NCBI RefSeq assembly: GCF_019464495.1
Contig: NZ_CP080492.1
Coordinates: forward strand, 3,286,001 to 3,350,000
Source: Leucobacter luti
Lineage (GTDB): Bacteria; Actinomycetota; Actinomycetes; Actinomycetales; Microbacteriaceae
Direction of reading: 5' to 3'
Length of the DNA stretch: 64,000 bases
In this document: positions 19,371 to 27,532 of the stretch, piece after piece
How positions within the stretch are numbered: the first letter of the stretch is position 1
Layout of the letters: every line of letters starts with the position of its first letter
Notes under the pieces: generated by a model
Seen by the model: only the letters and a program-made list of their open reading frames with translations
Databases searched by the model: none
Told to the model about the DNA's origin: nothing
Made by a program: the position numbers and the translations under genes

Positions 19371-20291
19371 CTAGTCCAGCCCCGCGACGGCGTGCCGGAT
19401 CGCGACCGCGAGTTGGCGCACCGCCGTGGAGGGCTGCCCGCTTACGCCGTCCGCAGGGGCGGCGAGAAGCACCGAACGGGCGAACGCAGGATCTTCGATC
19501 GGGAGCAGTACGACACCGGGATGACTCGGGCCCGCGGCCAATTTCGCGACAAGGCCAATGACCATGCGCGCTGCGATCATGCCGAGCATCACCTGAAAAT
19601 CATCGGTTCGGATCGCAACCTCGAGCGTGTGCCCGGCGTCCGCGAAGGCGTCGACCACCACGGCGTCCATGGGGTCGTTCTGCGTGGCACCAAGCAACCA
19701 GCGCTCTGAGTGCAGCGTGAGGAGTGTATCGAGGCTGATCGAAGCGCGGGTCGCGAGCGGGTGCCCCTCGGGGAGCGCGAGGAGCAGAGGATCGCGCAGC
19801 ACTTCGGTGGTAATGACATCTGACCGGAAGGGGAGTTCGCGGCCGGGCACGGTGTACACAAGCGCCGCGTCGAGCTCGCGCCGATTGACGTCGGTAACAA
19901 GCGGCGCTACCTCCTCCAAGACCGCGTCGAGCTCAATGCTCAGATCGGCAAGTTGCTCGGCGATCGCGGGCAAGAGCCTGGCTGCCGCGGTGGGGAATGT
20001 GCCGAAGCGCAGTCGTGCGTGTCCCATGTGGGTGAATTCATGTGCGTCTCGGAGCGCCCGTTCACTGAGGGTCAAGATCTCTTGCGCGCGATCGAGCAGG
20101 AGGTGGCCGACGGGAGTGAGTGTGCTCCCGCGTGTGCTGCGCTCGAGCAGTGGGCCGCCGACCAGCGCGTCGAGGTTTCTGAGGTGGTAATCGACGGTCG
20201 GCTGACTCCACCCGAGGCTGCGCGCCGCTTGGGTGACCGACCCCGTCCGGTGCACGGCGCGGAGTGCCTGCAGTTGGCGCAAATCGATCAC
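19371..20291 (-). CDS. LysR-family transcriptional regulator
   Basis: Regulator of 306 aa. The N-terminal helix-turn-helix (about residues 1-60) is typical: LRQLQALRAVHRTGSVTQAARSLGWSQPTVDYHLRNLD. The remaining part is the periplasmic-binding-protein-like effector domain. It is divergent from a PLP decarboxylase gene across about 120 bases, the classic LysR arrangement, so it probably controls the decarboxylase and perhaps the permease and stress-protein genes beyond. The effector is unknown; the decarboxylase substrate is a natural candidate. Confidence 0.93.
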   Translation of the reverse strand: MIDLRQLQALRAVHRTGSVTQAARSLGWSQPTVDYHLRNLDALVGGPLLERSTRGSTLTPVGHLLLDRAQEILTLSERALRDAHEFTHMGHARLRFGTFPTAAARLLPAIAEQLADLSIELDAVLEEVAPLVTDVNRRELDAALVYTVPGRELPFRSDVITTEVLRDPLLLALPEGHPLATRASISLDTLLTLHSERWLLGATQNDPMDAVVVDAFADAGHTLEVAIRTDDFQVMLGMIAARMVIGLVAKLAAGPSHPGVVLLPIEDPAFARSVLLAAPADGVSGQPSTAVRQLAVAIRHAVAGLD

Positions 20292-20337
20292 GGAGTCACC
20301 TATTCCATATCGTGGCAGCAGCGCCCAAAGTGGACGG

Positions 20338-20360
20338 CGTCATATAGATAGTATGTGACG
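20338..20360. promoter_or_regulatory. Candidate LysR operator between divergent genes
   Basis: A 23-base imperfect palindrome (CGTCATA, then TAGATAG, then TATGTGACG) lies between the LysR and decarboxylase genes. The AT-rich dyad with T-N11-A character is typical for LysR sites; the assignment is inferred. Confidence 0.45.
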
Positions 20361-20412
20361 CAAGAGGAAGTTCGGGATTCTGATCAGCGCCTCGAACACG
20401 CAGCATGGAGGG

Positions 20413-22026
20413 ATGCTCTACGCCGATGCCGCGCCCACTGTAGTTGCGCACACCGCCACCGATTCCATCGCACCTGCTGCTGGCGCCACCGTTCCCGCCG
20501 CCTCGCGGGCTGAGCGACTGCGTCGTCATCAGGTGACGCCGTACGCCGACGCGCTGGAGCGCTACATCCAGCGCAATCCCGTCCACCTGATGGTGCCGGG
20601 CCACGGGGGGAGCGACCTCGGACTGAGCACGAAGCTTGCAGGCTTCCTCGGTGAGCGCACACTCCAACTCGACGTTCCCATGCTGCTCGAAGGGATCGAT
20701 CTCGAATCCGAATCCCCGCTTGACGCCGCGCTCGCACTTGCCGCTGATGCGTGGGGCGCAAAACGCACGTGGTTTCTGACCAACGGGGCCTCCCAGGCGA
20801 ACCGCACCGCCGCGCTCGCAGCGCGCGGGCTCGGAGAGCACCTCCTGGCGCAGCGGAGTGCGCACTCGAGTTTCAGCGACGGCGTGTTGCTCGCGGGGAT
20901 CACCCCCTCCTACGTGTTTCCGACGGTGGATGCCGCGCACGGCATGGCACACGGTGTCTCGCCTGCAGCGCTCGATGAGGCGCTCACGCTCGCGGCAGCC
21001 GAGGGACGTGCCGCGGCAGCGGTCTACGTTATTTCACCGAGTTACTTCGGCTCGGTCTCAGACGTACGCGGGCTTGCGGATGTCGCCCACGCGCATGGTG
21101 CACCGCTGATCGTCGACGGCGCATGGGGCCCCCACTTCGGGTTCCACCCGGAACTGCCCGAGTCACCCGCGCGACTCGGTGCGGATCTCGTCATTTCCAG
21201 CACGCACAAGCTCGCCGGATCATTGACGCAGTCAGCAATGCTGCACTTGGGCCACGGGCCACTCGCCGCACAGCTCGAACCCTTCGTCGAGCGGGCGCTG
21301 TCAATGACCTCCTCAACGTCCACGAGCTCCATCATGCGTGCCTCGCTCGACATTGCACGTTCGGCTCTCGCGACAGGCGAGGAAGCGATCGGACATTCCG
21401 TTGAAGTTGCGCAGCGTTTCCGCGAGATCCTGCGTGCGGATCCCCGCTTCGACGTGGTGAGCGATCACTTCGATCGTTTCCCCGATATCGTCGAAACGGA
21501 CCTGCTCCGGGTCCCGATCGATGTCTCGGCGGTGGGAGTGAGCGCGCACTGGCTGCGCAACCGCCTGATCGAGGATCACGCGCTGTTCTTCGAAATGGCG
21601 ACCGCCACCACGCTCGTTGCCGTCATCGGCGCCGGGAAGACCCCGGACGTTGACGCGGTATACGCTGCACTCGATGCTGTCGTGGAATCGGATGCCGCGG
21701 CTGCCGAGCGTGCGTCGAACGCTGCGACCGAGGCTTTTCCTCCGATGCCCGTTCCCGGTGCGCGTCGCCTCACCCCGCGTGATGGCTTCTTCGGCGACAC
21801 TGAGCTGGTGTCGGCGGAGGCAGCGATCGGACGAGTCTCCGCCGACACACTCGCCGCGTACCCGCCAGGGATCCCGAACGTCATGCCCGGAGAGGAAATT
21901 ACGCCCGAGGCAGTCGGATTCTTGCAGGCCGTTGCAGCATCACCCACGGGGTACGTCCGCGGGGCGCTTGATGCCGGAGTCACGCAATTCCGGGTGATCC
22001 GGGACCCGCAGGGCCCCGAGGCGTAG
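20413..22026 (+). CDS. Orn/Lys/Arg-type PLP-dependent amino acid decarboxylase
   Basis: Fold-type I decarboxylase of 537 aa or slightly less, related to the Orn/Lys/Arg decarboxylase major-domain family. It would release CO2 from a basic amino acid, giving a diamine and consuming a proton. The N-terminal HLMVPGHGGSD block, the WFLTNGASQANRTA cofactor loop, the LIVDGAWGPHFGFHP Asp segment and STHKLAGSLTQ with Schiff-base Lys266 are the family signatures. The exact start is uncertain: GGAGG sits unusually close to the ATG used here, and the first 35 residues are poorly conserved low-complexity Ala/Thr. It is divergent from a LysR regulator and followed by an amino-acid permease and a universal stress protein, suggesting an acid-stress or polyamine unit. 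Confidence 0.9.
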   Translation: MLYADAAPTVVAHTATDSIAPAAGATVPAASRAERLRRHQVTPYADALERYIQRNPVHLMVPGHGGSDLGLSTKLAGFLGERTLQLDVPMLLEGIDLESESPLDAALALAADAWGAKRTWFLTNGASQANRTAALAARGLGEHLLAQRSAHSSFSDGVLLAGITPSYVFPTVDAAHGMAHGVSPAALDEALTLAAAEGRAAAAVYVISPSYFGSVSDVRGLADVAHAHGAPLIVDGAWGPHFGFHPELPESPARLGADLVISSTHKLAGSLTQSAMLHLGHGPLAAQLEPFVERALSMTSSTSTSSIMRASLDIARSALATGEEAIGHSVEVAQRFREILRADPRFDVVSDHFDRFPDIVETDLLRVPIDVSAVGVSAHWLRNRLIEDHALFFEMATATTLVAVIGAGKTPDVDAVYAALDAVVESDAAAAERASNAATEAFPPMPVPGARRLTPRDGFFGDTELVSAEAAIGRVSADTLAAYPPGIPNVMPGEEITPEAVGFLQAVAASPTGYVRGALDAGVTQFRVIRDPQGPEA

Positions 22027-22110
22027 ACACGTGAGTTTCGCGTGCGGGCACGGGAATTTTCCGGATCTGTGCGCGGCGGTGATCAAGCAATGAGATGCTA
22101 GATCCCGCAC

Positions 22111-22130
22111 GATCCGGCAGCTGCCGGATC
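22111..22130. promoter_or_regulatory. Perfect 20-bp palindrome upstream of the permease
   Basis: GATCCGGCAG is followed directly by its exact reverse complement. It lies 84 bases before the permease start and 85 bases after the decarboxylase stop. It may be a dimeric regulator site or a cruciform/terminator hairpin without loop or U tract. Confidence 0.5.
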
Positions 22131-22213
22131 ACCACTGACCGAGTCGCGGTTGGTGTGATTGACGAGTGCGGCCGTGTGGCCCACGAGACAACGAAGTCTG
22201 GAGAAAGACTGAC

Positions 22214-23710
22214 ATGACGAGCTCTCTGCGACAGCAGCTCTTCCGAGTGAAACCAGTTCCGCGAGACGGTGGTGAATCGGGAAGTCAGCTCAAACGGAGC
22301 ATCGGCCTGTTCCCGCTGACGATGATCGGCGTCGGTGGCACTATCGGCACCGGTATCTTCTTCATCCTCTCGGAGGCAGTGCCGATCGCTGGCCCAGCCG
22401 TGCTGTGGTCCTTCGTGATCGCCGGCCTCGTCGCCGGCCTTTCGGTGCTCTGCTATGCCGAGCTCGCGAGCAGCGTCCCGGTGTCCGGATCCTCCTATTC
22501 CTACGCCTACAGCACGCTGGGGGAGCTGCCCGCAATGGGAGTTGCGGCCTGTCTGCTGCTCGAATACGGGGTGTCGACTGCGGCAGTGGCGGTCGGGTGG
22601 TCCCAGTATGTGAACCAGCTTGTCACCAACCTCTTCGGGTGGGAGCTGCCGCACGCGCTGCTCTACGCTCCTGAGGAGGGCGGGATCATCAATTTGCCTG
22701 CTGTGCTCTTGATCGCGCTCTGCTGCCTGCTGTTGATCCGTGGCACCTCCGAGTCAGTTGTCGCGAACACGATCATGGTGCTGATTAAGATCGCTGTGCT
22801 GCTGTTCTTCGTCGCAGTGGGCATCACCGGCTGGAATGCGGATCACTTCGCGAACTTCGCGCCATTTGGCTTTACCGGGATCATGACCGGTGCCGGAATT
22901 ATCTTCTTCTCTTTCGTCGGACTTGACGCCGTCGCAACCGCGGGTGATGAGGCGAAGAACCCACGCCGCAACCTGCCGATTGCGCTTATCTCAGCGCTGA
23001 TCATTGTGACCGCGGTGTACGTGCTGGTGGCTGTCACCGCGCTCGGCGCACAGGAAGCCGGCGAGTTCGAAGGCCAGAGCGCCGGTCTCTCCGCGATCCT
23101 CGAAAACATCGTCGGAGCTACCTGGCCCGGAACTGTCGTGGCTGCCGGTGCAGTGATCTCGATCTTCAGCGTCACCCTCGTGGTGCTCTACGGTCAGACC
23201 CGTATCCTCTTTGCAATGTCGCGTGATGGCATGGCTCCGAAGATCTTCCAGAAGGTCAACCCGCGCACCATGACCCCCGTGGCGAACACGATCATCGTGT
23301 CGGTGATCGTTGCGATCCTTGCCGGCGTGCTGCCGATCAACTTCCTCGCCGAGATGACCTCGATTGGCACGCTCGCCGCGTTCCTCGTGGTGTCGATCGC
23401 GGTCATGGTGCTGCGCCGTCGCGAGCCGGATCTGGAGCGGAAGTTCCGGGTGCCGTTCTACCCGGTGGTGCCGATCCTCTCAATCATCGGCTGCCTCTGG
23501 ATCATCAAGGATCTGCGACCGATCACGATCATCGTGTTCGCAATTTGGACCGCGCTCGTGCTGGTGTGGTACTACTTCACCGGACGCAAGAACTCAGTGC
23601 TCGGCAAGCAGATCGATACCGGCATGATCGTGCTCACGGGCCCGGGCCGCTACAGCTACCCGAACGAACTTGACGGTGGCGCGATCTCCGACGAAGAGTC
23701 GCGCCGATGA
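22214..23710 (+). CDS. APC-family (cationic) amino acid permease
   Basis: Membrane transporter of 498 aa with about twelve hydrophobic segments, resembling cationic amino-acid transporters. Segment 1 shows MIGVGGTIGTGIFFILSEA, the substrate-binding unwound helix. FFSFVGLDAVATAGDEAKNPRRNLP is the conserved loop after segment 6. A hydrophilic tail of about 45 residues ends the protein. The start MTSSLRQQ is chosen by the upstream GGAGA. It follows the decarboxylase and overlaps the universal stress protein gene by 4 bases. It may import the decarboxylase substrate or exchange it for the product amine. Confidence 0.93.
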   Translation: MTSSLRQQLFRVKPVPRDGGESGSQLKRSIGLFPLTMIGVGGTIGTGIFFILSEAVPIAGPAVLWSFVIAGLVAGLSVLCYAELASSVPVSGSSYSYAYSTLGELPAMGVAACLLLEYGVSTAAVAVGWSQYVNQLVTNLFGWELPHALLYAPEEGGIINLPAVLLIALCCLLLIRGTSESVVANTIMVLIKIAVLLFFVAVGITGWNADHFANFAPFGFTGIMTGAGIIFFSFVGLDAVATAGDEAKNPRRNLPIALISALIIVTAVYVLVAVTALGAQEAGEFEGQSAGLSAILENIVGATWPGTVVAAGAVISIFSVTLVVLYGQTRILFAMSRDGMAPKIFQKVNPRTMTPVANTIIVSVIVAILAGVLPINFLAEMTSIGTLAAFLVVSIAVMVLRRREPDLERKFRVPFYPVVPILSIIGCLWIIKDLRPITIIVFAIWTALVLVWYYFTGRKNSVLGKQIDTGMIVLTGPGRYSYPNELDGGAISDEESRR

Positions 23711-24672
23711 GTATCGTCGTCGGCGTCGCGCCGGGGCACTGCTCCGAGGCGGCCGTTCACCTCGGAGCGCTCCTCGCGCGCTCATACGGGCAGGACCTTG
23801 TGCTCGCCGCCGTCATCTCGGCCGGCTGGCCAGGTGGGCCAGGCGGGGTGGACGGTGAGTATCGCCGCTTCCTCGCGGCAAGTGCCGAGGACGCACTTGC
23901 GGCGGCGGGTGCTGTGGTGCCGGCTGACCTCACCGTGCGGACACTGGTGCGCACCGCTTCGAGTGCCCGCCGCGGGCTGCTCGAGGTCTGTGAGTCAGAG
24001 GGCGCCATGCGGCTCGTGATCGGGTCCGCGGGCGACAGCGAGAGCGCTCCGTCTGCGGCAGTGCACGGCGTGCATAGCGAACAGGGAATCGACCTCGGCT
24101 CCGTGGGAGTTGGGCTGCTGCAGAGTGCCGAGCTTCCTGTCGCGCTCGCGCCTCACGGCTTCACTGCGGCGCCTGGGGCGCGGCTTGACCGCGTGACCGC
24201 GGCGTTCAGCGGCTCCGAGACCTCGGCTGAGCTCGTGCTCGGTGCCGCGGCCGTTGCGGCTGAGGCCCACGCTGCGATTCGGATCGCCTCATTCCACACG
24301 CGGCCGCGCGGTCTGCTGGGAGCCGCAATCGGGTTCAACGCTGAGGCGGAGGTGGTGACGGCGTGGGAGAAGATGATTCGAGCGCGCGCTGACGCGATCC
24401 TCGGCGAGATTTCCCAGTTCGCCGCGCCTCCAGTCGCTGCCGATGTGGCGCTCGGTGCAGGTGCCGACTGGTCGGCTGCGCTGCGTGCGGTGCCGTGGAG
24501 CGAGTCTGACGTGCTGCTCGTCGGTTCCAGCAGCATTGGTGCGCTCGCGCGCATTTCGCTGGGTTCGCACGCTGCGAAGATCCTGCGGCACTCGCCCGTG
24601 CCGGTGGTCATGGTGCCGCGCCGTGCGACAGAGGAGTACGCAGAGCAGGCGGTGCAGCGCTCCGGAACCTAG
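23707..24672 (+). CDS. Universal stress protein, two UspA domains
   Basis: Cytosolic protein of 321 aa made of two tandem UspA folds (about residues 1-145 and 155-310). The second domain keeps the family end LLVGSSSIGALARISLGSHAAKILRHSPVPVVMVP, including the G-x2-G-x9-G-S nucleotide loop. The first domain is more degenerate. It is translationally coupled to the permease (ATGA overlap), a pairing seen for USP domains that regulate APC or CPA transporters. Its job may be to tie permease activity to ATP or stress state; that is inferred from context. Confidence 0.9.
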   Translation: MSIVVGVAPGHCSEAAVHLGALLARSYGQDLVLAAVISAGWPGGPGGVDGEYRRFLAASAEDALAAAGAVVPADLTVRTLVRTASSARRGLLEVCESEGAMRLVIGSAGDSESAPSAAVHGVHSEQGIDLGSVGVGLLQSAELPVALAPHGFTAAPGARLDRVTAAFSGSETSAELVLGAAAVAAEAHAAIRIASFHTRPRGLLGAAIGFNAEAEVVTAWEKMIRARADAILGEISQFAAPPVAADVALGAGADWSAALRAVPWSESDVLLVGSSSIGALARISLGSHAAKILRHSPVPVVMVPRRATEEYAEQAVQRSGT

Positions 24673-24730
24673 CAGCGCGGGCTGCTGCCCGTTCGGTGGC
24701 TGAGCGTTGGTGGGTGTTCTGGTATTCACT

Positions 24731-24760
24731 CGTTGCTCGTTGCTCGTTGCTCGTTGCTCG
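24731..24760. repeat. 7-bp tandem repeat
   Basis: Four copies of CGTTGCT in a row, followed by a degenerate copy, in the space between the stress-protein gene and the hairpin at 24800. Confidence 0.85.
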
Positions 24761-24799
24761 TCGCGCTTCGCTCACAGGCGCCAGTTGTCCACAGACTTC

Positions 24800-24829
24800 G
24801 GCCCCGCGCCCCATTCCGGGCGCGGGGCC
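24800..24829 (+). terminator. Strong GC-rich hairpin after the stress-protein gene
   Basis: A perfect 12-bp stem (GGCCCCGCGCCC / GGGCGCGGGGCC) with a 6-base loop lies 127 bases after the stress-protein stop. There is no U tract, as is common for actinobacterial terminators. It ends only 14 bases before the next start codon, so it could also control translation of that gene. Confidence 0.65.
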
Positions 24830-24843
24830 GTCAGTCTGAGGAG

Positions 24844-25299
24844 ATGACGCACTCACTTCCTCCACATGACCCACAGCAGCGCTTCACCTCCCACCAGGAA
24901 CTGGCATGGCTGCTGAACGGCCTCTTACAGCCTGCTGTTCGGCAACAATTCTGGCTCTTCCTGTTCGACGCGGAGCACCGGCTCCGCGACCCGATCATCC
25001 CATTCGAAGGCCTACCCGCCAATCCCCACGAAGTCCACGAGACGAGCGATATGGGCCGCGTGCCGTTTGCTGCGGTGCTCCTGCAGCGCATCGCCTGGGT
25101 CTCGGACGTCGCGAAGGCAGCGTCCATGGTGGGGGTGTGGGAACGGCCCGGGCCTGAGCGCTTCACCGCGACAGATCTGCGCTGGGCGCGAAGCATCGCG
25201 CACGGCGCCGGAGAAACCGCTGGAGTGCCGCGGGTGCGGTCACTGTTCGTGCTGCACGACACGGGCCTGCGGCTCATCGCCCCGGACGACTACATCTAA
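24844..25299 (+). CDS. Uncharacterised 151-aa protein
   Basis: A soluble protein of unknown family. It is mixed alpha/beta with a notable aromatic/hydrophobic stretch (QQFWLFLFDAEHRL) and a Trp-rich centre. The hydrophobic ELAWLLNGLLQPAVRQQFWLFL part is probably a buried helix rather than a membrane span. The start MTHSLPPHD follows GAGGAG directly; the in-frame extension through the preceding tandem repeat and hairpin is rejected. The pattern FDAEHRLRDPIIPFEGLP...LFVLHDTGLRLI recalls a nucleotide- or metal-binding JAB/RadC-like layout, but I cannot confirm any family. It stands alone, upstream of a tRNA gene. Confidence 0.7.
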   Translation: MTHSLPPHDPQQRFTSHQELAWLLNGLLQPAVRQQFWLFLFDAEHRLRDPIIPFEGLPANPHEVHETSDMGRVPFAAVLLQRIAWVSDVAKAASMVGVWERPGPERFTATDLRWARSIAHGAGETAGVPRVRSLFVLHDTGLRLIAPDDYI

Positions 25300-25340
25300 G
25301 GGGAGCGGCTCGCCCGGGATCCGTCCGCTGTGACCCCGTT

Positions 25341-25369
25341 TTGAGTTCCGGCACTCAAACAGGTAAAGT
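25341..25369 (+). promoter_or_regulatory. Probable promoter of the tRNA-Gln gene
   Basis: TTGAGT and TAAAGT, 17 bases apart, resemble -35 and -10 boxes and would start transcription about 35 bases before the tRNA. The -35 part overlaps a small inverted repeat (TTGAGT...ACTCAA). Confidence 0.5.
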
Positions 25370-25411
25370 AATCTCTTGGTGCGGGGCTCGAAAGGGCCCG
25401 AATCCACACGG

Positions 25412-25486
25412 TGGGATATGGTGTAATTGGCAACACTACGGTTTCTGGTACCGTCATTCTAGGTTCGAGTCCTGGTATCCCAGCCA
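25412..25486 (+). tRNA. tRNA-Gln (anticodon CTG)
   Basis: A complete cloverleaf: acceptor stem TGGGATA paired with TATCCCA, D-arm with GGTGTAATTGGCAACAC, anticodon arm ACGGT-TTCTGGT-ACCGT giving anticodon CTG, and T-arm with GGTTCGAGTCC. The 3' CCA is encoded (25484-25486) after discriminator G. The mature body is 72 bases plus CCA. A Rho-independent terminator follows directly. Confidence 0.97.
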
Positions 25487-25489
25487 CAG

Positions 25490-25517
25490 AAAACCCCGGC
25501 TTCGGTCGGGGTTTTTG
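25490..25517 (+). terminator. Rho-independent terminator of tRNA-Gln
   Basis: AAAACCCCG pairs with CGGGGTTTT around a short CTTCGGT-type loop, with a run of five T on the 3' side. Confidence 0.9.
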
Positions 25518-25530
25518 CATGTGTGGGGGA

Positions 25531-25597
25531 GCGCGAGGAGCCGATGAGGCCCCCTCGTTGCGCGAGGTGCCGATGAGCCCCCCCCTCGTTGCGCGAG
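25531..25597. repeat. Two imperfect copies of a ~33-bp repeat after the tRNA
   Basis: Two copies of GCGCGAGG(A/T)GCCGATGAG followed by a C-rich tract and CTCGTTGCGCGAG. Each copy ends in a small CTCG...CGAG hairpin. No gene is seen between the tRNA terminator and the response-regulator stop. Confidence 0.7.
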
Positions 25598-25704
25598 CAG
25601 CGAGGATACGCAGCTTCGCGGCAGGAGGAGCAATCCGGTCGCCTGCGATTCCGGCCCTCAAGAGGCAGTGGGACGGCATGACGCGGGCTGACCTCCGAAC
25701 CCAC

Positions 25705-26400
25705 CTACGCTGGGGAGACGAGCCCCTGCTCGTAGGCTGCGATCACGAGTTGTGCCCGATCTCGGGCCTGCAGCTTGGCGAGTACGTTTCCGATGTGGGT
25801 CTTCACCGTCTTGACGGATATCGTGAGTGCCGCCGCGATCTCATCATTTGAGAGGCCTCGCGCCACAAGCGTGAGCACTTCGGTCTCGCGACTTGTAAGC
25901 ACGTCGAGCCCGTGAGGTGACGTCGTGGCGGGCCGCACCACGTAGTGCTCCACGAGCCGGGTCAGGATCGCCGGGGCGAAGATGGATTCTCCTGCGTGAG
26001 TGCGCCGGATCGCGTCGAGCAACTGCTCAGGTCGCGTGTCTTTCAGGAGGAACCCGCTCGCCCCAGCGCGCAGCGCCCCGTACACATATTCGTCCAGCTC
26101 AAACATGCTCAGCACGAGCACCCGGCAGCCGGCAAGCGCTGGTTCGCTCGCGATCGCCGCCGTGGCCTCGATTCCATCGCCGTCGGGCATTCGGATATCC
26201 ATCAGGATCACGTCTGGCAGCGTGGAGCGAGCCAGCGCGATGGCCTCACTTCCGCTCCCGGCCTCGCCGACGGCGGTGAGATCTGTGGCACCGCGCACGA
26301 GCAGTGCGAGACTGTGGCGCAGGAGTGGTTGGTCATCGGCGATCAGGACACGGATCGCCGACGACTCCGCTCGTGCGGGTCGGAGGTGGTTCGCGATCAC
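25705..26400 (-). CDS. LuxR/NarL-family response regulator
   Basis: DNA-binding response regulator of 231 aa. The receiver domain (about residues 16-130) has the acidic pair Asp22/Asp23 (IADDQPLLRHS), phospho-acceptor Asp68 (VILMDIRMPDGDG) and Lys in GFLLKDT. The C-terminal LuxR helix-turn-helix runs from LTSRETEVLTLVARGLSNDEIA to VKTHIGNVLAKL. The start is set at a GTG whose bases overlap the kinase stop (GTGA), giving a normal-length protein; the longer frame runs through the kinase gene and is rejected. It pairs with the kinase just upstream. The regulon is unknown. Confidence 0.93.
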   Translation of the reverse strand: MIANHLRPARAESSAIRVLIADDQPLLRHSLALLVRGATDLTAVGEAGSGSEAIALARSTLPDVILMDIRMPDGDGIEATAAIASEPALAGCRVLVLSMFELDEYVYGALRAGASGFLLKDTRPEQLLDAIRRTHAGESIFAPAILTRLVEHYVVRPATTSPHGLDVLTSRETEVLTLVARGLSNDEIAAALTISVKTVKTHIGNVLAKLQARDRAQLVIAAYEQGLVSPA

Positions 26401-27251
26401 GCCGGCATCCGATCCGGAACTCGGGCGGTCAGGAGCCAGCCTTCGCTCGTCGCACCACTCATCACTGTTCCGTCGAGCGCCGCGACTCGCTCGCGCACGC
26501 CCTCGAGGCCGTGTCTGGCGCCGGGCTGCGGCTCCCATCCGGGCACGCGCCCCTGGTCCTGTACCGCGACGACGAGCATGTCAGCGCTGCGGCGAATCTC
26601 GACACTGGCTCGTGTCGGACCGGCGTGGCGGAGCGTGTTGTTCAACGCCTCACGGATCACTGCGCAGGCCGTGAGCTGGGCACCCGCGGTCACCTCTCCA
26701 ATTTCTGCTATCTCGAGGGAAACGGTGAGCCCGGCACGCTGGGCGGCCGCAACGATTTCCGGCAGATCTTCAAGCGAATCCGCGGGTCGCAACTGCGCCG
26801 CCTCGGTCGAGCGCAGCACGTGGAGCATTCGTCGAAGCTCCGTGGTCGTCTGGCGGCTTGCGTGCTCGATGTCAGCGAGAGCGGCTTCCTGTTCCGCCGG
26901 GCCAGATGGTCCGGTCATCGTGCGTGCCACCGCGGCGCGCACGGTGATGAGTCCGAGGCCGTGGGACACGAGATCGTGCAGATCTCGGGCAATTCTGATC
27001 CGCTCTGCCTGCGTTGCTTGTTCAGCGGCCCAGCCAGCGAGCTCGTCTTCGAACACTCTTCGCTGAGCGCGGCTCTGAACCAGCGCCCAGGCAATCACTG
27101 CTCCGACGAAGAACAGCGACAGCGAGATCGCCAGCCACACCGCGCCCGGTCTTTCGACGCCGAACGTGAGCGGAACGAGGCACGTTGCGGCGAGGATCGC
27201 GAGCGCGATGAGCCACACGCGCGAGCGCCACCTGGGGCGACGAGAAGTCAT
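26397..27251 (-). CDS. Two-component sensor histidine kinase (HisKA_3 type)
   Basis: Membrane-bound kinase of 284 aa. Two hydrophobic segments (about residues 13-30 and 38-58) anchor it with almost no external loop, so it probably senses membrane state or lacks a periplasmic sensor. The HisKA_3 dimerisation helix has RIRIARDLHDLVSHGLG with phospho-acceptor His92. The HATPase region shows VIREALNNTLRHAGPT (N box) and GHGLEGVRERV-like ARHGLEGVRERVAALDG. It is translationally coupled to its response regulator through a GTGA overlap. Confidence 0.93.
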   Translation of the reverse strand: MTSRRPRWRSRVWLIALAILAATCLVPLTFGVERPGAVWLAISLSLFFVGAVIAWALVQSRAQRRVFEDELAGWAAEQATQAERIRIARDLHDLVSHGLGLITVRAAVARTMTGPSGPAEQEAALADIEHASRQTTTELRRMLHVLRSTEAAQLRPADSLEDLPEIVAAAQRAGLTVSLEIAEIGEVTAGAQLTACAVIREALNNTLRHAGPTRASVEIRRSADMLVVAVQDQGRVPGWEPQPGARHGLEGVRERVAALDGTVMSGATSEGWLLTARVPDRMPA

Positions 27252-27532
27252 GGAGCCAGTCTAGGTTTCGAAGCGCGCTCCTGGATCAGCCCGAGGTCTG
27301 AGAAGTTGCGAGCCGATCCAGTGCGTCGCGTGTGCAGCACACCCGCAGCCGCGACCCGTGCGGGGAGCGATTCACGGTGCGGCGCTGCGGTGCCGCACCG
27401 CCGCAGCGCTACTCGGCAGCCCGGCGCCGCCTGTGTGCGGGCCATGCAGACGCCTTCTCAGGCTGCGATTGTGGGCGTGTGAAACGATTGAGGATCAGGC
27501 GTGTACGTTCGACAGATAGGTTGCCCCGCACC

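Noticed and set aside
26304..27482. Long plus-strand frame over the histidine kinase
   Set aside because: Antisense shadow of the kinase; no domain, no ribosome site.
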